Below are positions 1-8,833 of a stretch of DNA of 64,000 nt, in pieces; position 1 is the first letter of the stretch; every line of letters begins with the position of its first letter. The DNA is from Pirellulales bacterium (GTDB taxonomy: Bacteria > Planctomycetota > Planctomycetia > Pirellulales > JADZDJ01), in assembly GCA_035656635.1 (NCBI GenBank), contig DASRSD010000183.1:1-64000 (forward strand), given 5' to 3'. Made by a program: the position numbers and the translations under genes. Under the pieces are notes generated by a model that saw only the letters and a program-made list of their open reading frames with translations, had not been told where the DNA came from and did no database searches.

Positions 1-1250
1 AGCTTGTCGCGAATTTCCGGCGCGATGCCGGGGCCATTGTCGGTGACTTGAATCTGCACCGCGCTCGTGGGTTGCTCGGTCGAGCCTTCGACGCCGTCGC
101 AACGGCAAACTTCGATGGTCACTTGACCTCCCTGGTTCAGCGCTTCTAGCGAATTTTGGCACACGGCGCGTAAGGCCACGCGCAATTGCGCTGCATCGGC
201 AACAATGGGCAGCGGTTCGATCCGGGTCGGCGCCTGCAGCGTGGTTTGTTGCGCGGCGGCCTGTTCGGCCAGCCCGGCGAGCACTTCGCGAACCAAAGCC
301 GTTACATCAACTTGCTCCCACACCGGTCGCGGCGGATGGGCAAAGAGCATCATGTCCGCGAGCATTTCGTGAGCGCGAAAAGCTTGTGTGTTGATGGCCG
401 CTAATCTGCGGCGCCGCTCCGGATGCGTTTCCTCTTTGAGCAGAGTTTGCGCGCGACTGGCGATATTGGCCAAGGGATTGTTGAGTTCGTGTCCTGCGCC
501 GTAGGCAAATTCTTTGAGTGATTCGAGCTTGGCCGTTTGCAAACGCTCTGCAAAGCTTTGTTCCAGCTCCACCAGGCGGCGCAATTGCGCTGCGAGCGCC
601 GGCAACGTTTTGTGGATGCCAGGAATTTCTACCAGCCAGCGACGCCAAGCTTCGTCGGCGGCCGGACGCGCCACGGGGTAAGTGGAGTTGTCCGCCGCAG
701 GCGCTGTCAATGGCCACGCTGGCCAGGCAGCGACGGGGCCCGCTTCGCTATTGTTTGCAGCCAGCAACCATTCCTGCCAGCGGGTGGTTAAGGCCGCGAG
801 ATAGCACGGTTCCGAAAGCGCATTTTCGCGGCCGGCTACACGCAAAGCATGTTGTGCTGCGCCGATCGATTCGGCCACGAGCGCCGCAAACTTCCCGTGC
901 TGATCGGACGAAAGCTCACTTGCGGCCGGGGCATCGCACCAATCGAGCAACTGCAGCAAGCGTGGCGCCAGCCAGGCGGCGAGCAACGTAATCGATTGCG
1001 GAAACTCCGCGGTGAAAGACGGCGGGGAAGGATTCGCCTGCGGCCTGGTTTTGGCCACCTGCCACACGGTCCAAATTGCCAGAGCCGGATCGGCTGACAG
1101 GGTGGCGCATAAATTGCGCGCAAGATCAGTATTCGTTTTTTCAGCCAAGGCCTCCAGCAATGCCAAGACGGAGGAATCGCACAAGGGCAAACGCCAATGG
1201 CGTGACTCGTGAACGATCGCAGGCAGGCTGAGCAATGTGCGGGAAGTCAT
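1..1250 (-). CDS. Sensor histidine kinase, C-terminus cut by window edge
   Basis: Read from the minus strand; the frame is open from an ATG at 1250 to the left edge, so the 3' end is missing and about 416 residues are visible. The N-terminal ~230 residues show no motif I recognise. A phosphoacceptor H-box (YGAGHELNNPLANI) lies about two thirds along, followed by an N-box (CQNSLEAL) and a G1 box (TDNGPGIAPE) that reaches the edge. This order is HisKA plus HATPase_c. No transmembrane segment is evident, so it is probably a cytoplasmic kinase. It lies downstream of the HTH-receiver gene on the same strand, suggesting partnership (inference), although a terminator-like hairpin separates them. Confidence 0.85.
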   Translation of the reverse strand, partial: MTSRTLLSLPAIVHESRHWRLPLCDSSVLALLEALAEKTNTDLARNLCATLSADPALAIWTVWQVAKTRPQANPSPPSFTAEFPQSITLLAAWLAPRLLQLLDWCDAPAASELSSDQHGKFAALVAESIGAAQHALRVAGRENALSEPCYLAALTTRWQEWLLAANNSEAGPVAAWPAWPLTAPAADNSTYPVARPAADEAWRRWLVEIPGIHKTLPALAAQLRRLVELEQSFAERLQTAKLESLKEFAYGAGHELNNPLANIASRAQTLLKEETHPERRRRLAAINTQAFRAHEMLADMMLFAHPPRPVWEQVDVTALVREVLAGLAEQAAAQQTTLQAPTRIEPLPIVADAAQLRVALRAVCQNSLEALNQGGQVTIEVCRCDGVEGSTEQPTSAVQIQVTDNGPGIAPEIRDK

Positions 1251-1320
1251 GTCGACTGTTTAATAGGCCACGGCCCTGGGCACAAACGCATCGCCAGCCA
1301 CGCGGCAAAAAAGTTGCCAA

Positions 1321-1354
1321 ACAATAAAAGCCCACGGGCGCTAACCCATGGGCT
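1321..1354 (-). terminator. Rho-independent terminator after the HTH-receiver gene
   Basis: On the minus strand, arms AGCCCATGGG and CCCGTGGGCT (1354-1345 and 1338-1329) pair over 10 positions with one G-T wobble and a 6-nt loop, followed by TTTTATTGT. It sits 40 bases past the regulator stop and before the kinase ATG, so the two genes may be only partly cotranscribed. Confidence 0.65.
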
Positions 1355-1394
1355 TGGAGTTTTGTCGTGTTCATCCAACCGGCCGGCTGGCAAA

Positions 1395-1976
1395 CTAACC
1401 GGTGGTTACCGATTCCACATCCAGCAGAGTCCCGATCCGATCGACCAAGGTTTCCACTTCGAACGGCTTGTGCATAAAGTCGTTGGCACCGGCGGCTTTC
1501 AAATCTTCGATTTTGTCGTTTTCGATCATGCCGGAAATGCAGATAATTTTTACATCATCCATGGTTTTGTCGCCGCGCACTCGCTGGCAGACCTCGCGCC
1601 CGTTGATGTCGGGCAGCATGACGTCCAGGACCAGCAAATCGGGACGATATTCCTTGACCATCATGCCGGCATCGAACCCGTTATTGACGGAACGGACTTC
1701 GAAGCGGCCGTCTTTTTCCAAGACATCGACAATCAGGTCGACCAGTTCTTGATCGTCGTCGACGACCAGGATTTTCCGCTTGCCGCTTTCGAGCGCATCG
1801 GTCGGAATGCCGTTGTCGCGCATGAAGGAGTACAACTCGGCCCGGGGAATGCGACGAAACCGGCTGCCAGGAACTCGGAAGCCCTTGAGTTGGCCGGAAT
1901 CAAAGCAGCGAATAATAGTTTGTTGACTGACTTTGCAAATTTTGGCGGCTTCGCCGGTCGTGAATACGGTTTTCAT
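1395..1976 (-). CDS. Response regulator with N-terminal excisionase-type HTH
   Basis: 193 residues. Residues 3-55 form a MerR/excisionase-like winged HTH (TGEAAKICKVSQQT, then GFRVPGSRFRRIP). Residues 68-185 form a receiver domain with acidic pocket D73-D75, phosphoacceptor D118 in LLVLDVM, S148 in the Thr/Ser position and K170 in the KPF motif. DNA-binding first and receiver last is the reverse of the usual OmpR/NarL order. The open frame extends 70 codons further upstream, but I chose ATG 1976 because the HTH begins there and a GAGAGGG ribosome site lies about 10 bases before it. Its likely partner is the adjacent histidine kinase. Confidence 0.9.
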   Translation of the reverse strand: MKTVFTTGEAAKICKVSQQTIIRCFDSGQLKGFRVPGSRFRRIPRAELYSFMRDNGIPTDALESGKRKILVVDDDQELVDLIVDVLEKDGRFEVRSVNNGFDAGMMVKEYRPDLLVLDVMLPDINGREVCQRVRGDKTMDDVKIICISGMIENDKIEDLKAAGANDFMHKPFEVETLVDRIGTLLDVESVTTG

Positions 1977-2254
1977 CTGGCAAACTACCCTCTCGCTAGC
2001 CGCGGCGCAGCTAGTCTCAGCGGGACCCACGATTTGCATCTGTTCCGCAAGACGCCTCGGGGTACCTAGTCCTCCGTGTTTCGCAAAGACGAGCGCCGAA
2101 CGATTATCACGCACGGCCTCACCGGGAAAAGTCTCTCGTCCACCCTTGACGCAAGATTCCTGTAACCAACCCAGCATACTGAGCAACCTGAAGTTGCCAA
2201 GGATGACAGACTGGATTCACCTAACCCGCCTTACCAATATTGCCATCCATGCGA
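1977..2254 (-). promoter_or_regulatory. Long 5' leader of the HTH-receiver gene
   Basis: From the predicted transcription start near 2248 to the ATG at 1976 there are about 270 bases on the minus strand. They contain several G-rich and self-complementary stretches but no riboswitch I recognise. An in-frame extension of the regulator is open across most of it, without similarity to anything I know. A structured leader or an upstream small ORF is possible. Confidence 0.35.
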
Positions 2255-2282
2255 ATTATAGCCATCTTGTTGTTTACGTCAA
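2255..2282 (-). promoter_or_regulatory. Sigma70-type promoter TTGACG-N16-TATAAT
   Basis: Minus strand: -35 TTGACG (complement of 2277-2282), 16-base spacer, perfect -10 TATAAT (complement of 2255-2260). The first gene downstream is the HTH-receiver regulator. Among the clearest housekeeping-type promoters in the window. Confidence 0.7.
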
Positions 2283-2389
2283 GATTGATCTAATCGCCGC
2301 AACCGGCGGACAACAAATAACTTGCGCAAAACATAAATTTCTCCTTAGTCGCCTCATTTCTTATTCTAACAGCTCTTTTCATGTGGTTT

Positions 2390-4243
2390 TTACCCCTCCA
2401 AATGCACTAGCAAAACTGCTACGTCTGTGGGAGTTATGCCGCTAATTCGACTAGCCTGAGCCAAACTTACTGGCCGTACTCGGGCAAATTTTTCACGGGC
2501 TTCCGTGCGAAGCTGAACGAGGGAAGCGTAATCGAAACTCGCCGGAATCCGCTTTTCCTGCAGCCGGCGCAGGCGAGAGATTTCCACTTCCTGGCGCTCC
2601 ACATAGCCGGCGTACTTTAGGTCGTACTCGATGCTGCGCGCCGTCTCTGCCGACGCCTGGGCAAGTTCCGGAAGTTGGGCGACCAACTCCGGCCAGCCAA
2701 TCTCCGGCCGTCTTAATAGTTTGGCTAGCGAAACTTCGCCAACTCTAGTGGTTTCCAAAAGTGCCAAGCTCTGAGCGATAGCAATTTGCTTTTGCTCGAA
2801 GCGCTGCCATCGCCGCTCGTCGACCAGGCCAATTTGCCGGCCCAGCGGCGTTAGCCGGCGATCCGCATTATCTTGCCGCAGCGAAAGGCGGAATTCTGCG
2901 CGGCTGGTGAACATGCGGTAGGGCTCGTCCACTCCGCGCGTTACCAAGTCGTCGATCAACACGCCGATGTACCCTTGTTCGCGCGCCAGCATCAGCGGCT
3001 CGGCGCCGCGCAACATTAAAGCCGCGTTAATCCCGGCCATCAATCCTTGAGCAGCCGCTTCTTCGTAACCGGTGGTGCCGTTAATTTGACCGGCGAAGTA
3101 CAACCCGTTAACAAGCTTCGTTTCCAAGCTGGGCCACAGTTGCACCGGCGGAGCGTAATCGTATTCCACCGCGTAGCCATAGCGCATAATCTCGGCCCGC
3201 TCCAGTCCCGGAATCAGCGGCAGCATTGCGTCTTGCACATCGCGCGGCAAGCTGGTCGATACGCCGTTCACGTAAACTTCCAGCGTGTTGCGTCCTTCCG
3301 GCTCCAAGAACAACTGATGCCGCTCCTTATCCGCAAACCGCACTACCTTGTCTTCAATCGACGGGCAATACCGTGGCCCGCGCGATTGAATTTGCCCCGA
3401 GTACATGGGCGCCCGGTGCAAATTGGCGCGAATTAAATCATGCACGGCCTGGTTGGTGTAGGTAATCCAACACGGCATTTGATTCTGCGTGATGCGGTCA
3501 CTCAGAAAACTGAACGGCTGCGGATCGTCATCGCCCGGTTGAAGTTCGCAGCGGCTGTAATCGATCGTGCGGCCGTTCAAGCGACAAGGAGTGCCGGTTT
3601 TGAAGCGTGCCAGTTCGAAGCCTAATCGCACCAGCGCGCCGCTGATGCCGGCAGTGGTTCCTTCCCCGGCGCGGCCGCCGGGCGTTTGAGTTTCGCCCGT
3701 GTGCATAATCGCTTGCAAAAACGTGCCGGTGGTGAGAATGATCGCGCGGGCCCGGTATTCGGCGCCGCCGCGAACCCGAACGCCGGTGATGCGCGAAGGT
3801 TCGGAATGGGGAATGGGGAATGGGGAATGGGGAATGGGGAACGAAGATGGTTCGACCAGCAAGTCTTCCACCACTTCTTGCCGCAGTACAAGATTCACTT
3901 GCGATTCCACAATCCGCTTCATTTCCTGCTGATATGCTTTTTTATCGGCCTGGGCCCGGGGGCTGTGCATGGCCGGGCCTTTGCGGCGGTTCAGCAGGCG
4001 GAATTGAATGCCGGTGGCATCGATGGCCTGGCCCATGGCTCCCCCTAGCGCGTCGATTTCCCGCACAATTTGCCCCTTGGCCACGCCGCCAATGGCCGGA
4101 TTGCAGCTCATCTGCGCCACCGTGTCGCAGTTGGTGGTGAGCAGCGCCGTGCGAGCCCCCATCCGCGCCGCCGCCAGCGCCGCTTCGCACCCGGCATGAC
4201 CGGCGCCAATCACAAGCACGTCGAATTCGTAGGGGAAGGGCAT
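2390..4243 (-). CDS. mnmG: tRNA uridine-5-carboxymethylaminomethyl synthesis enzyme MnmG (GidA)
   Basis: 617 residues, close to the family norm of about 625. FAD-binding Rossmann motif [15 protein letters not shown] near residue 11, family signature [20 protein letters not shown], and the C-terminal helical region ending near [15 protein letters not shown]. With MnmE (not in this window) it installs cmnm5 on wobble uridine of tRNAs in the cytoplasm. Odd: residues ~134-148 consist of a heptamer DNA repeat translated as [13 protein letters not shown], sitting where other MnmG proteins have a short loop (VENDRVVG in E. coli), so the repeat appears to have expanded in frame. No Shine-Dalgarno precedes the ATG; a CTAGYCCC-type repeat abuts it. 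Confidence 0.97.
   Translation of the reverse strand: MPFPYEFDVLVIGAGHAGCEAALAAARMGARTALLTTNCDTVAQMSCNPAIGGVAKGQIVREIDALGGAMGQAIDATGIQFRLLNRRKGPAMHSPRAQADKKAYQQEMKRIVESQVNLVLRQEVVEDLLVEPSSFPIPHSPFPIPHSEPSRITGVRVRGGAEYRARAIILTTGTFLQAIMHTGETQTPGGRAGEGTTAGISGALVRLGFELARFKTGTPCRLNGRTIDYSRCELQPGDDDPQPFSFLSDRITQNQMPCWITYTNQAVHDLIRANLHRAPMYSGQIQSRGPRYCPSIEDKVVRFADKERHQLFLEPEGRNTLEVYVNGVSTSLPRDVQDAMLPLIPGLERAEIMRYGYAVEYDYAPPVQLWPSLETKLVNGLYFAGQINGTTGYEEAAAQGLMAGINAALMLRGAEPLMLAREQGYIGVLIDDLVTRGVDEPYRMFTSRAEFRLSLRQDNADRRLTPLGRQIGLVDERRWQRFEQKQIAIAQSLALLETTRVGEVSLAKLLRRPEIGWPELVAQLPELAQASAETARSIEYDLKYAGYVERQEVEISRLRRLQEKRIPASFDYASLVQLRTEAREKFARVRPVSLAQASRISGITPTDVAVLLVHLEG
3803..3842. repeat. GGAATGG heptamer array inside mnmG
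   Basis: Four perfect tandem copies of the 7-base unit GGAATGG plus a partial fifth. Three units equal 21 bases, which keeps the mnmG frame. Degenerate relatives lie between genes at 6327-6381 and 44543-44615. Confidence 0.9.
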
Positions 4244-4282
4244 GGGGGATAGGGGTTAGTGGCTAGGGACTAGTGGCTAGAG
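4244..4282. repeat. CTAGTGGCTAGGG-type repeat upstream of mnmG
   Basis: Degenerate repeats of TTAGTGGCTAGGGACTAGTGG. The same family occurs at 5340-5386, 12348-12377, 12841-12871 and 33169-33210, in four cases directly before a start codon. Confidence 0.75.
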
Positions 4283-4728
4283 TTAGTTTTGTTCTGAGGT
4301 TTTTATTTTCGCGACAGAACGCAATCGTTTTGTCAGCGGACAGATGAAATGGGTTCCGAAAATTGCGGGTTCGGGAATCATCATGGGTGACTCAAACAGT
4401 TCGATTTACGTTCGGCAGTGTTCATTTTCGGTGAAGTGTTTTTCGTCGCTACATTTTCTTTGAATCAAATTTATGAGACAACCTCGTGCTTCACGGCATT
4501 GTCTTGGGCATCGCCCGGCCGCGAACTCTTTGCCCGCGCATGGTCGTTTTGGCCTAAATCTGCCGGCCGCACAATATCTGTGCGCAAAGCAAAGGTGTGC
4601 TGATTTTACCGGATCGCCCGATCGCGTTCAAATCAAAATTAGGCCACTGGCAACATGCAGGTGCGCCACCGGCAATCGCATGAATTCGTAAAATGCCGCT
4701 GGCTGCAGATTAAGCTGCCACAGAGTCA

Positions 4729-4765
4729 TTCGCCGCAAATGAACGGGAATGAACGCAAATCAGAG
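4729..4765. repeat. CGCAAATGAACG-type repeat
   Basis: Copy of a family built from GCCGCAAATGAACG and GAATGAACGCAAAT. Other copies: 14096-14125, 14204-14233, 14632-14730 and 27479-27573. Confidence 0.7.
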
Positions 4766-4800
4766 GAGCCATTTTGCGCGGGCTTACTGTGGCCGGCCCA

Positions 4801-5337
4801 TTATGCCTTCGGCAAATCGTCGACGCGGGGGTCGTCGGCGTCGTCGACGGCGGCGTGCAGGCGAATTTCCACGGCGTTGGTGGCGTCGTACAAAGTTTTT
4901 TCGGCCTTGGCCACCGCCAGCGGATCGTTTCCGTGGGCCAGCACCAGCACCTGGCCCGATTTGATTTTTGCTTCATACCCGGGGATGTGATCTTTGTGCA
5001 CGCTCCAGCCGCGGATGGCGCCAATCAATCCGCCCACGACCACGCCGGTCAGTGCGCCCAGTGGCCCGGCAATGAACACGCCGGTGCCGGCCAATGTCAC
5101 CACCGTGCCGCCGCCGAGCAGACCGATGACGCCGCCAATGCCGGCGCCAATGGCGGCATCTTTTTGGGATTCGTCCCCCAGTTCCAGCGCCCGCTTGACG
5201 GCCGCCGATTCGTTCTGGAGCGTGGCAGTGACCAGCGAAATGTTAGTTTTCGGAAAGCCGGAGCCGATGAGCTTATTGATTGCCGCTTGGGCATCGGCGA
5301 CATTCTGATAAACGGCCACAACGCATTCTTCAGGCAT
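4801..5337 (-). CDS. Glycine-zipper general stress protein (YflT/DUF1269-like)
   Basis: 178 residues. An N-terminal alpha/beta segment (VVAVYQNVADAQAAINKLIG) resembles heat-induced stress proteins of the YflT/17M class. It is followed by a Gly/Ala-rich hydrophobic stretch around residues 62-108 (GAGIGGVIGLLGGGTVV) that could form a membrane hairpin, and a second alpha/beta segment near VLVLAHGNDPLAVAKAEKTL. Function is unknown for the class; stress or envelope roles are usual annotations. The ATG is preceded by a pyrimidine-rich repeat instead of a ribosome site. It probably stands alone. Confidence 0.7.
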   Translation of the reverse strand: MPEECVVAVYQNVADAQAAINKLIGSGFPKTNISLVTATLQNESAAVKRALELGDESQKDAAIGAGIGGVIGLLGGGTVVTLAGTGVFIAGPLGALTGVVVGGLIGAIRGWSVHKDHIPGYEAKIKSGQVLVLAHGNDPLAVAKAEKTLYDATNAVEIRLHAAVDDADDPRVDDLPKA

Positions 5338-5339
5338 GG

Positions 5340-5386
5340 TGGGAGCTAGGGGTTAGAGAGTAGGGGGTAGAGGGTAGGGGGCTAGT
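5340..5386. repeat. CTAGGGGTTAGAG-type repeat
   Basis: Low-complexity member of the CTAGTGGCTAGGG family directly upstream of the stress protein start codon (minus strand). Confidence 0.7.
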
Positions 5387-5445
5387 AAGAAATCTTGCAA
5401 ACTGTGTGCCGTGGAGCGATCACATCATAACGCCGGAAGCAGGAT

Positions 5446-6321
5446 TTAGGCTAGTCGCAGGCCGTGGTCGGTAATTTCGAACGGCACGGTCTGATCGCTG
5501 GCCGCGCTGCCCCGATGCTTGGCAATGTGCAAGGCCCGGCGGATTTTGCCGCCATCCATCACTTTGCCCAATTGAATGATGGTGTTGGCGTTGGCCAGCA
5601 CGTCCCCTTCGTCCAGCGGCCGGCGAATTAGCTCGTCCAGCATGGTCTCGGCCGAAGTGTATAGCAGCAGGCAGCCAATTTGCTCGTGATCGTAACATGC
5701 CTGGGCCACGGCCTCAGCATATTCGCGGAATCGCTGGCGAAACAAATCGCGGGCGACCCAATCGGCCTGCTTGCGCAGAATTTGATGATAGACGTAATCG
5801 AACAGCTCGAATTGGATCGATTCGCTGTGCCGGCCGGCCGGTTCCACGCCGTCGATCACCGTCCGGCGCACGCCTTGGATAAAGTTCCCGTAGAAGAAGG
5901 CAATGGCCGCGTTCAGCCGGGCGTTCAATTCGGCGCGCCACTCGTGCCAGGCGTCAAAATCTAAATCAGATCGACTGACACGTTTGCCGCGGCGATCGAA
6001 AATGTGCAAGTAATCGCCGTGGCAGCGGAGCGGGTTGAAAAAATCGTCCAGGGCCGGCGACGCGGCAGCGCTGGCCGGATGCAGCTTCCAAGCGAACATC
6101 CGCTGGGCATACTCGGCCTGACTTTGCGAATCGCCGCGGGCGGTCATGTCCAAAATAATGCCGCGGTGCTGTTCCTGATGTTGGCCCGCCTCGGCAAATT
6201 GTAACCCCAGTTGCGTTTTGCCGATGCCCGTTGCCCCGACCACCACCGTTAGCCGACCGGGAAGCAACCCGCCCCCGAGCAGCTCGTCGAGACCAGGGAT
6301 GCCGGTAGAGAGGCGGGACAT
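5446..6321 (-). CDS. RecA-superfamily (KaiC/RAD55-like) ATPase
   Basis: 291 residues. Opens with the KaiC/RadA-type motif [18 protein letters not shown], Walker [10 protein letters not shown] at about residues 29-37, and a Walker B-like strand RTVIDGVEP near residue 155. Only one ATPase domain is present, unlike two-domain KaiC. The middle region (residues 70-230) is helix-rich and gives no further clue. The protein probably binds ATP and may act in signalling or DNA-related switching, but its partner is unknown. Minus strand, about 100 bases upstream of the stress protein gene, so cotranscription is possible. Confidence 0.75.
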   Translation of the reverse strand: MSRLSTGIPGLDELLGGGLLPGRLTVVVGATGIGKTQLGLQFAEAGQHQEQHRGIILDMTARGDSQSQAEYAQRMFAWKLHPASAAASPALDDFFNPLRCHGDYLHIFDRRGKRVSRSDLDFDAWHEWRAELNARLNAAIAFFYGNFIQGVRRTVIDGVEPAGRHSESIQFELFDYVYHQILRKQADWVARDLFRQRFREYAEAVAQACYDHEQIGCLLLYTSAETMLDELIRRPLDEGDVLANANTIIQLGKVMDGGKIRRALHIAKHRGSAASDQTVPFEITDHGLRLA

Positions 6322-6759
6322 TGCGGGGTGGGAAATGGGGAGTGTGGAATGGGGAATGGGGGAGTGCGGAATGGGGAATGTCGGCCGTTCGTTTAACCCC
6401 GGCGGCCACGCCGGGCGGCCACCGAAGACCTTTCAAGCGGCAGCGTGGTTCGCCGATGAATCGATAGTACCAGTTGAGAAGCGCAGATTGAACGATGCCC
6501 ATCGTCCCGCGGTTTGAAATGCTAGCGGCGGCTTGGGCGGAGGCATGGTGATTGATCTGCCGGCAGTCGGGGCGACAGCGGAATTCCGGATTTGGCATGG
6601 TTGCCCGGCGAGCGTGTTTGTCGGGAAATTCAACGGGAAAGCTCAATTCCGCCAGAAAGCTCAAATTGTCCATGATCTTACTGGCAAGTAGTGGCAGAGG
6701 AGGGAGTTTGTTGTTAAATTAAGAGTTTAACACCTCATCTGACTTAGGATTCGCTCTCG
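6322..6759. other. Intergenic region with GGAATGGGG repeat
   Basis: 438 bases between divergent genes. The first 60 bases hold a GGGGAATGG-rich repeat (6327-6381). A gttaaa/tttaac palindrome lies at about 6712-6731, before the gene at 6760. Other open frames here look like chance frames through the repeat. Confidence 0.6.
6327..6381. repeat. Degenerate GGAATGGGG repeat
   Basis: Alternating GGAATGG, GGAGTG and GGAAATGG units, related to the array inside mnmG. Confidence 0.7.
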
Positions 6760-7227
6760 ATGTCAAACTCGATCCGCCCGGCCACCCCGTTGTATACCCA
6801 AGTCGATATTACTACGGCTGCCGCATCCATCCCTGCCCCGGCGGCCGGCAATTTGCTGGAGCAGAACCAGTTGCTGCACGATATGCTGCTGGCACTGGAC
6901 CGGCAAAACGAATTGATGGAAGAGCTGATTTCGCAGGTCGGCTCGGTCCAAAAGCAACGGGCCAACGAATTAAAGCAATGGAAAGAGGCCAATCCGCGGT
7001 TGGCGCACCGCTGCCGCATTGCCTCCGAAGCGCTGACCAAAGTGCAGACCGAATTCCTGGAAACGCTGACCACGGAAGTCAACGAAAACCCCGACGCCCT
7101 GATCGACGGTGATTTCTTCCTGAACGAATTCATCGATCGCTACGGCCCTCGGCTGGCGCATTTGAACGGCGTGCTCCAGGTGTTGGCGCAATTGGGCAGT
7201 GCATCCAGCCCGGCCAACTCGCAATAA
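6760..7227 (+). CDS. Hypothetical protein, mostly helical
   Basis: 155 residues, not recognised. Residues 1-30 are low-complexity and Ala/Pro-rich. Residues 30-75 look like an amphipathic helix (QLLHDMLLALDRQNELMEEL) suited to a coiled coil, and residues 75-145 are helical and acidic. No signal peptide, cysteine cluster or catalytic motif. Good codon use, a full-length frame and an ATG at the first reasonable position support a real gene. It is followed after 120 bases by a propeller lipoprotein gene on the same strand. Confidence 0.7.
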   Translation: MSNSIRPATPLYTQVDITTAAASIPAPAAGNLLEQNQLLHDMLLALDRQNELMEELISQVGSVQKQRANELKQWKEANPRLAHRCRIASEALTKVQTEFLETLTTEVNENPDALIDGDFFLNEFIDRYGPRLAHLNGVLQVLAQLGSASSPANSQ

Positions 7228-7347
7228 CGCTTACAATCTAACCCCATTCCGTGGCATGTTCCGCGAGGAAACGGAACCCGGCCATGGCTCCCCTTGGTTA
7301 CGCGGAAGCCGCCGTAAGGATTTTTGCCGGCGCTTCGCACAGGATTC

Positions 7348-8817
7348 ATGCGCATTCAGCTTGCGTTTTGTGGGCATGACGGCCCGTTGGCGCCGATGTG
7401 GATTGCCCTGCTGGCGGCATGGTGCGCCTGCGGTTGCGGGCAAGAACATGGACGGCCCGATGTGGTGCTGTCGCTGCCGGCCAGCGCGGAATCGGCCATA
7501 GCGTCCAATCCCACGATTTCCAGTGCGGCAACCTTCCAACCCTCGGCGGTTCCAGGCGAGGCGGCAGATAGGACGGAGCCGGCGGTTGCCGATTTAAACT
7601 GGCCCGGCTGGCGCGGTGAAAACACTTCCGGCCTATCGGCCTCGCAGCATTTGCCGATTGAGTGGACCACGGAAAAATGCATTCGCTGGAAGCAGCCGGT
7701 GCCAGGGCGTGGAAATTCTTCGCCCGTGATTTGGGGCGATCATGTATTGATTACCTCGGCGCTGGGGGAAGACGAGGGAAGCAAGCTGGTGGTGTGCGCG
7801 CTGGATCGTCGCAGCGGCGCGCCGCAATGGCAGGCCGATGCCGGTACGGCGCGCGGTTCTAAGCACAATAAAAATGGTTATGCCTCGGCCTCGGTCGTGA
7901 CCGATGGCCAGCGGGTGTTTGCCAGCTTTGGCAGCGCCGGCTTGTTTGCTTTTGATTTGGACACCGGCCATCCACTGTGGCACGCTGATTTAGGACCCCT
8001 GACGCACGAATGGGGCAGCGCCTCCAGCCCCGTGTTGGTGGGCCAGAACGTCATTCAATTGTGCGATAGCGCGACCGAATCGAGCCTGAAGGCATTCGAT
8101 CAGCGCACGGGCCAGCCGGTGTGGAGCACGCCGCGCACCAGCACCGGTTCCTGGAGCACGCCGGTAATAATCGATGCGGTAGACGCAGCCGGGCAGCAGC
8201 GGCCAGAGTTGGTGGTAAATGGCACGGGTGTGGATGGCTCGGGCAGCGGCTTTATCACAGCGTATGATCCGGCCGATGGCCACGAATTGTGGCGCGTGCA
8301 AGGAACGACCGACGTGGTATGTCCGACGGCCATCGTGTGCGGAGGATTAGTCATTAGCACCAGTGGGCGGAATGGACCCATCATTGCCATTCGGCCCGGC
8401 GGAAGCGGCGATGTCACCGCCAGCCGCATCGCTTGGAAATATTCTCGCGGCGGGGCCTATGTGCCGACCGGCGTGGCCCTGGGGAATCGGTTGTACTTGA
8501 TCGCTGACGGCGGCGTGATGAGTTGCTTGAATTTGGCCAGCGGCGAAGAAGTATGGCGCGAGCGGTTGAAGGGCACGTTCACCCCCAGCCTCGTTGCGGC
8601 CGATGGGCACATTTACGCCACGAACGAATTCGGCACGGTGTACGTGCTGGCTGCCGGCGACAAATTTCAAACGCTGGCCGCCAACGACATGCAAGAACGC
8701 ACTTTGTGCACCCCGGCCATTGCCGGCGACCTGTTTTTGCGCACCGAAACCCAGCTATACTGCGTGGCAGGCGGGCAGCAGGACGATCGATCGGGCCAGG
8801 TTTCCGGCAATCAGTAA
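7348..8817 (+). CDS. PQQ-type beta-propeller lipoprotein
   Basis: 489 residues from ATG 7348 (an ATG at 7324 is also possible). The N-terminal hydrophobic stretch MWIALLAAWCACGCG ends in cysteines suited to a lipobox. The rest contains repeated WxxxxG propeller blades: WPGWRGEN, LDRRSGAPQWQ, FDLDTGHPLWH, YDPADGHELWR, NLASGEEVWRE. The PQQ ligands of true quinoprotein dehydrogenases are not evident, so a binding or scaffolding role outside the cytoplasm is more likely than catalysis. It ends 16 bases before the hydrolase gene and may be cotranscribed with it. Confidence 0.8.
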   Translation: MRIQLAFCGHDGPLAPMWIALLAAWCACGCGQEHGRPDVVLSLPASAESAIASNPTISSAATFQPSAVPGEAADRTEPAVADLNWPGWRGENTSGLSASQHLPIEWTTEKCIRWKQPVPGRGNSSPVIWGDHVLITSALGEDEGSKLVVCALDRRSGAPQWQADAGTARGSKHNKNGYASASVVTDGQRVFASFGSAGLFAFDLDTGHPLWHADLGPLTHEWGSASSPVLVGQNVIQLCDSATESSLKAFDQRTGQPVWSTPRTSTGSWSTPVIIDAVDAAGQQRPELVVNGTGVDGSGSGFITAYDPADGHELWRVQGTTDVVCPTAIVCGGLVISTSGRNGPIIAIRPGGSGDVTASRIAWKYSRGGAYVPTGVALGNRLYLIADGGVMSCLNLASGEEVWRERLKGTFTPSLVAADGHIYATNEFGTVYVLAAGDKFQTLAANDMQERTLCTPAIAGDLFLRTETQLYCVAGGQQDDRSGQVSGNQ

Positions 8818-8833
8818 ACAGAGCCGATTTCGA

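Larger units (their letters stand above)
4244..4800. other. Intergenic region without a recognisable gene
   Basis: 557 bases between mnmG and the stress protein gene. Contains a CTAGTGGCTAGGG-type repeat at 4244-4282 next to the mnmG start and an ATGAACGCAAAT-type repeat at about 4729-4765. The short open frames here have no ribosome site or recognisable protein features. I see no RNA gene. Confidence 0.6.

Noticed and set aside
1209-2069. 286-codon frame on the plus strand
   Set aside because: Antisense to the HTH-receiver gene, whose receiver and HTH residues are clear. No domain or ribosome site in the plus frame.
3803-3842. Short direct repeats as CRISPR or replication iterons
   Set aside because: Seven-base tandem units inside mnmG, with no spacers, DnaA boxes or replication genes nearby.
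5966-6673. 235-codon frame spanning the start of the KaiC-like gene
   Set aside because: It overlaps the confirmed ATPase frame and runs through the GGAATGG repeat; no motif or start signal.
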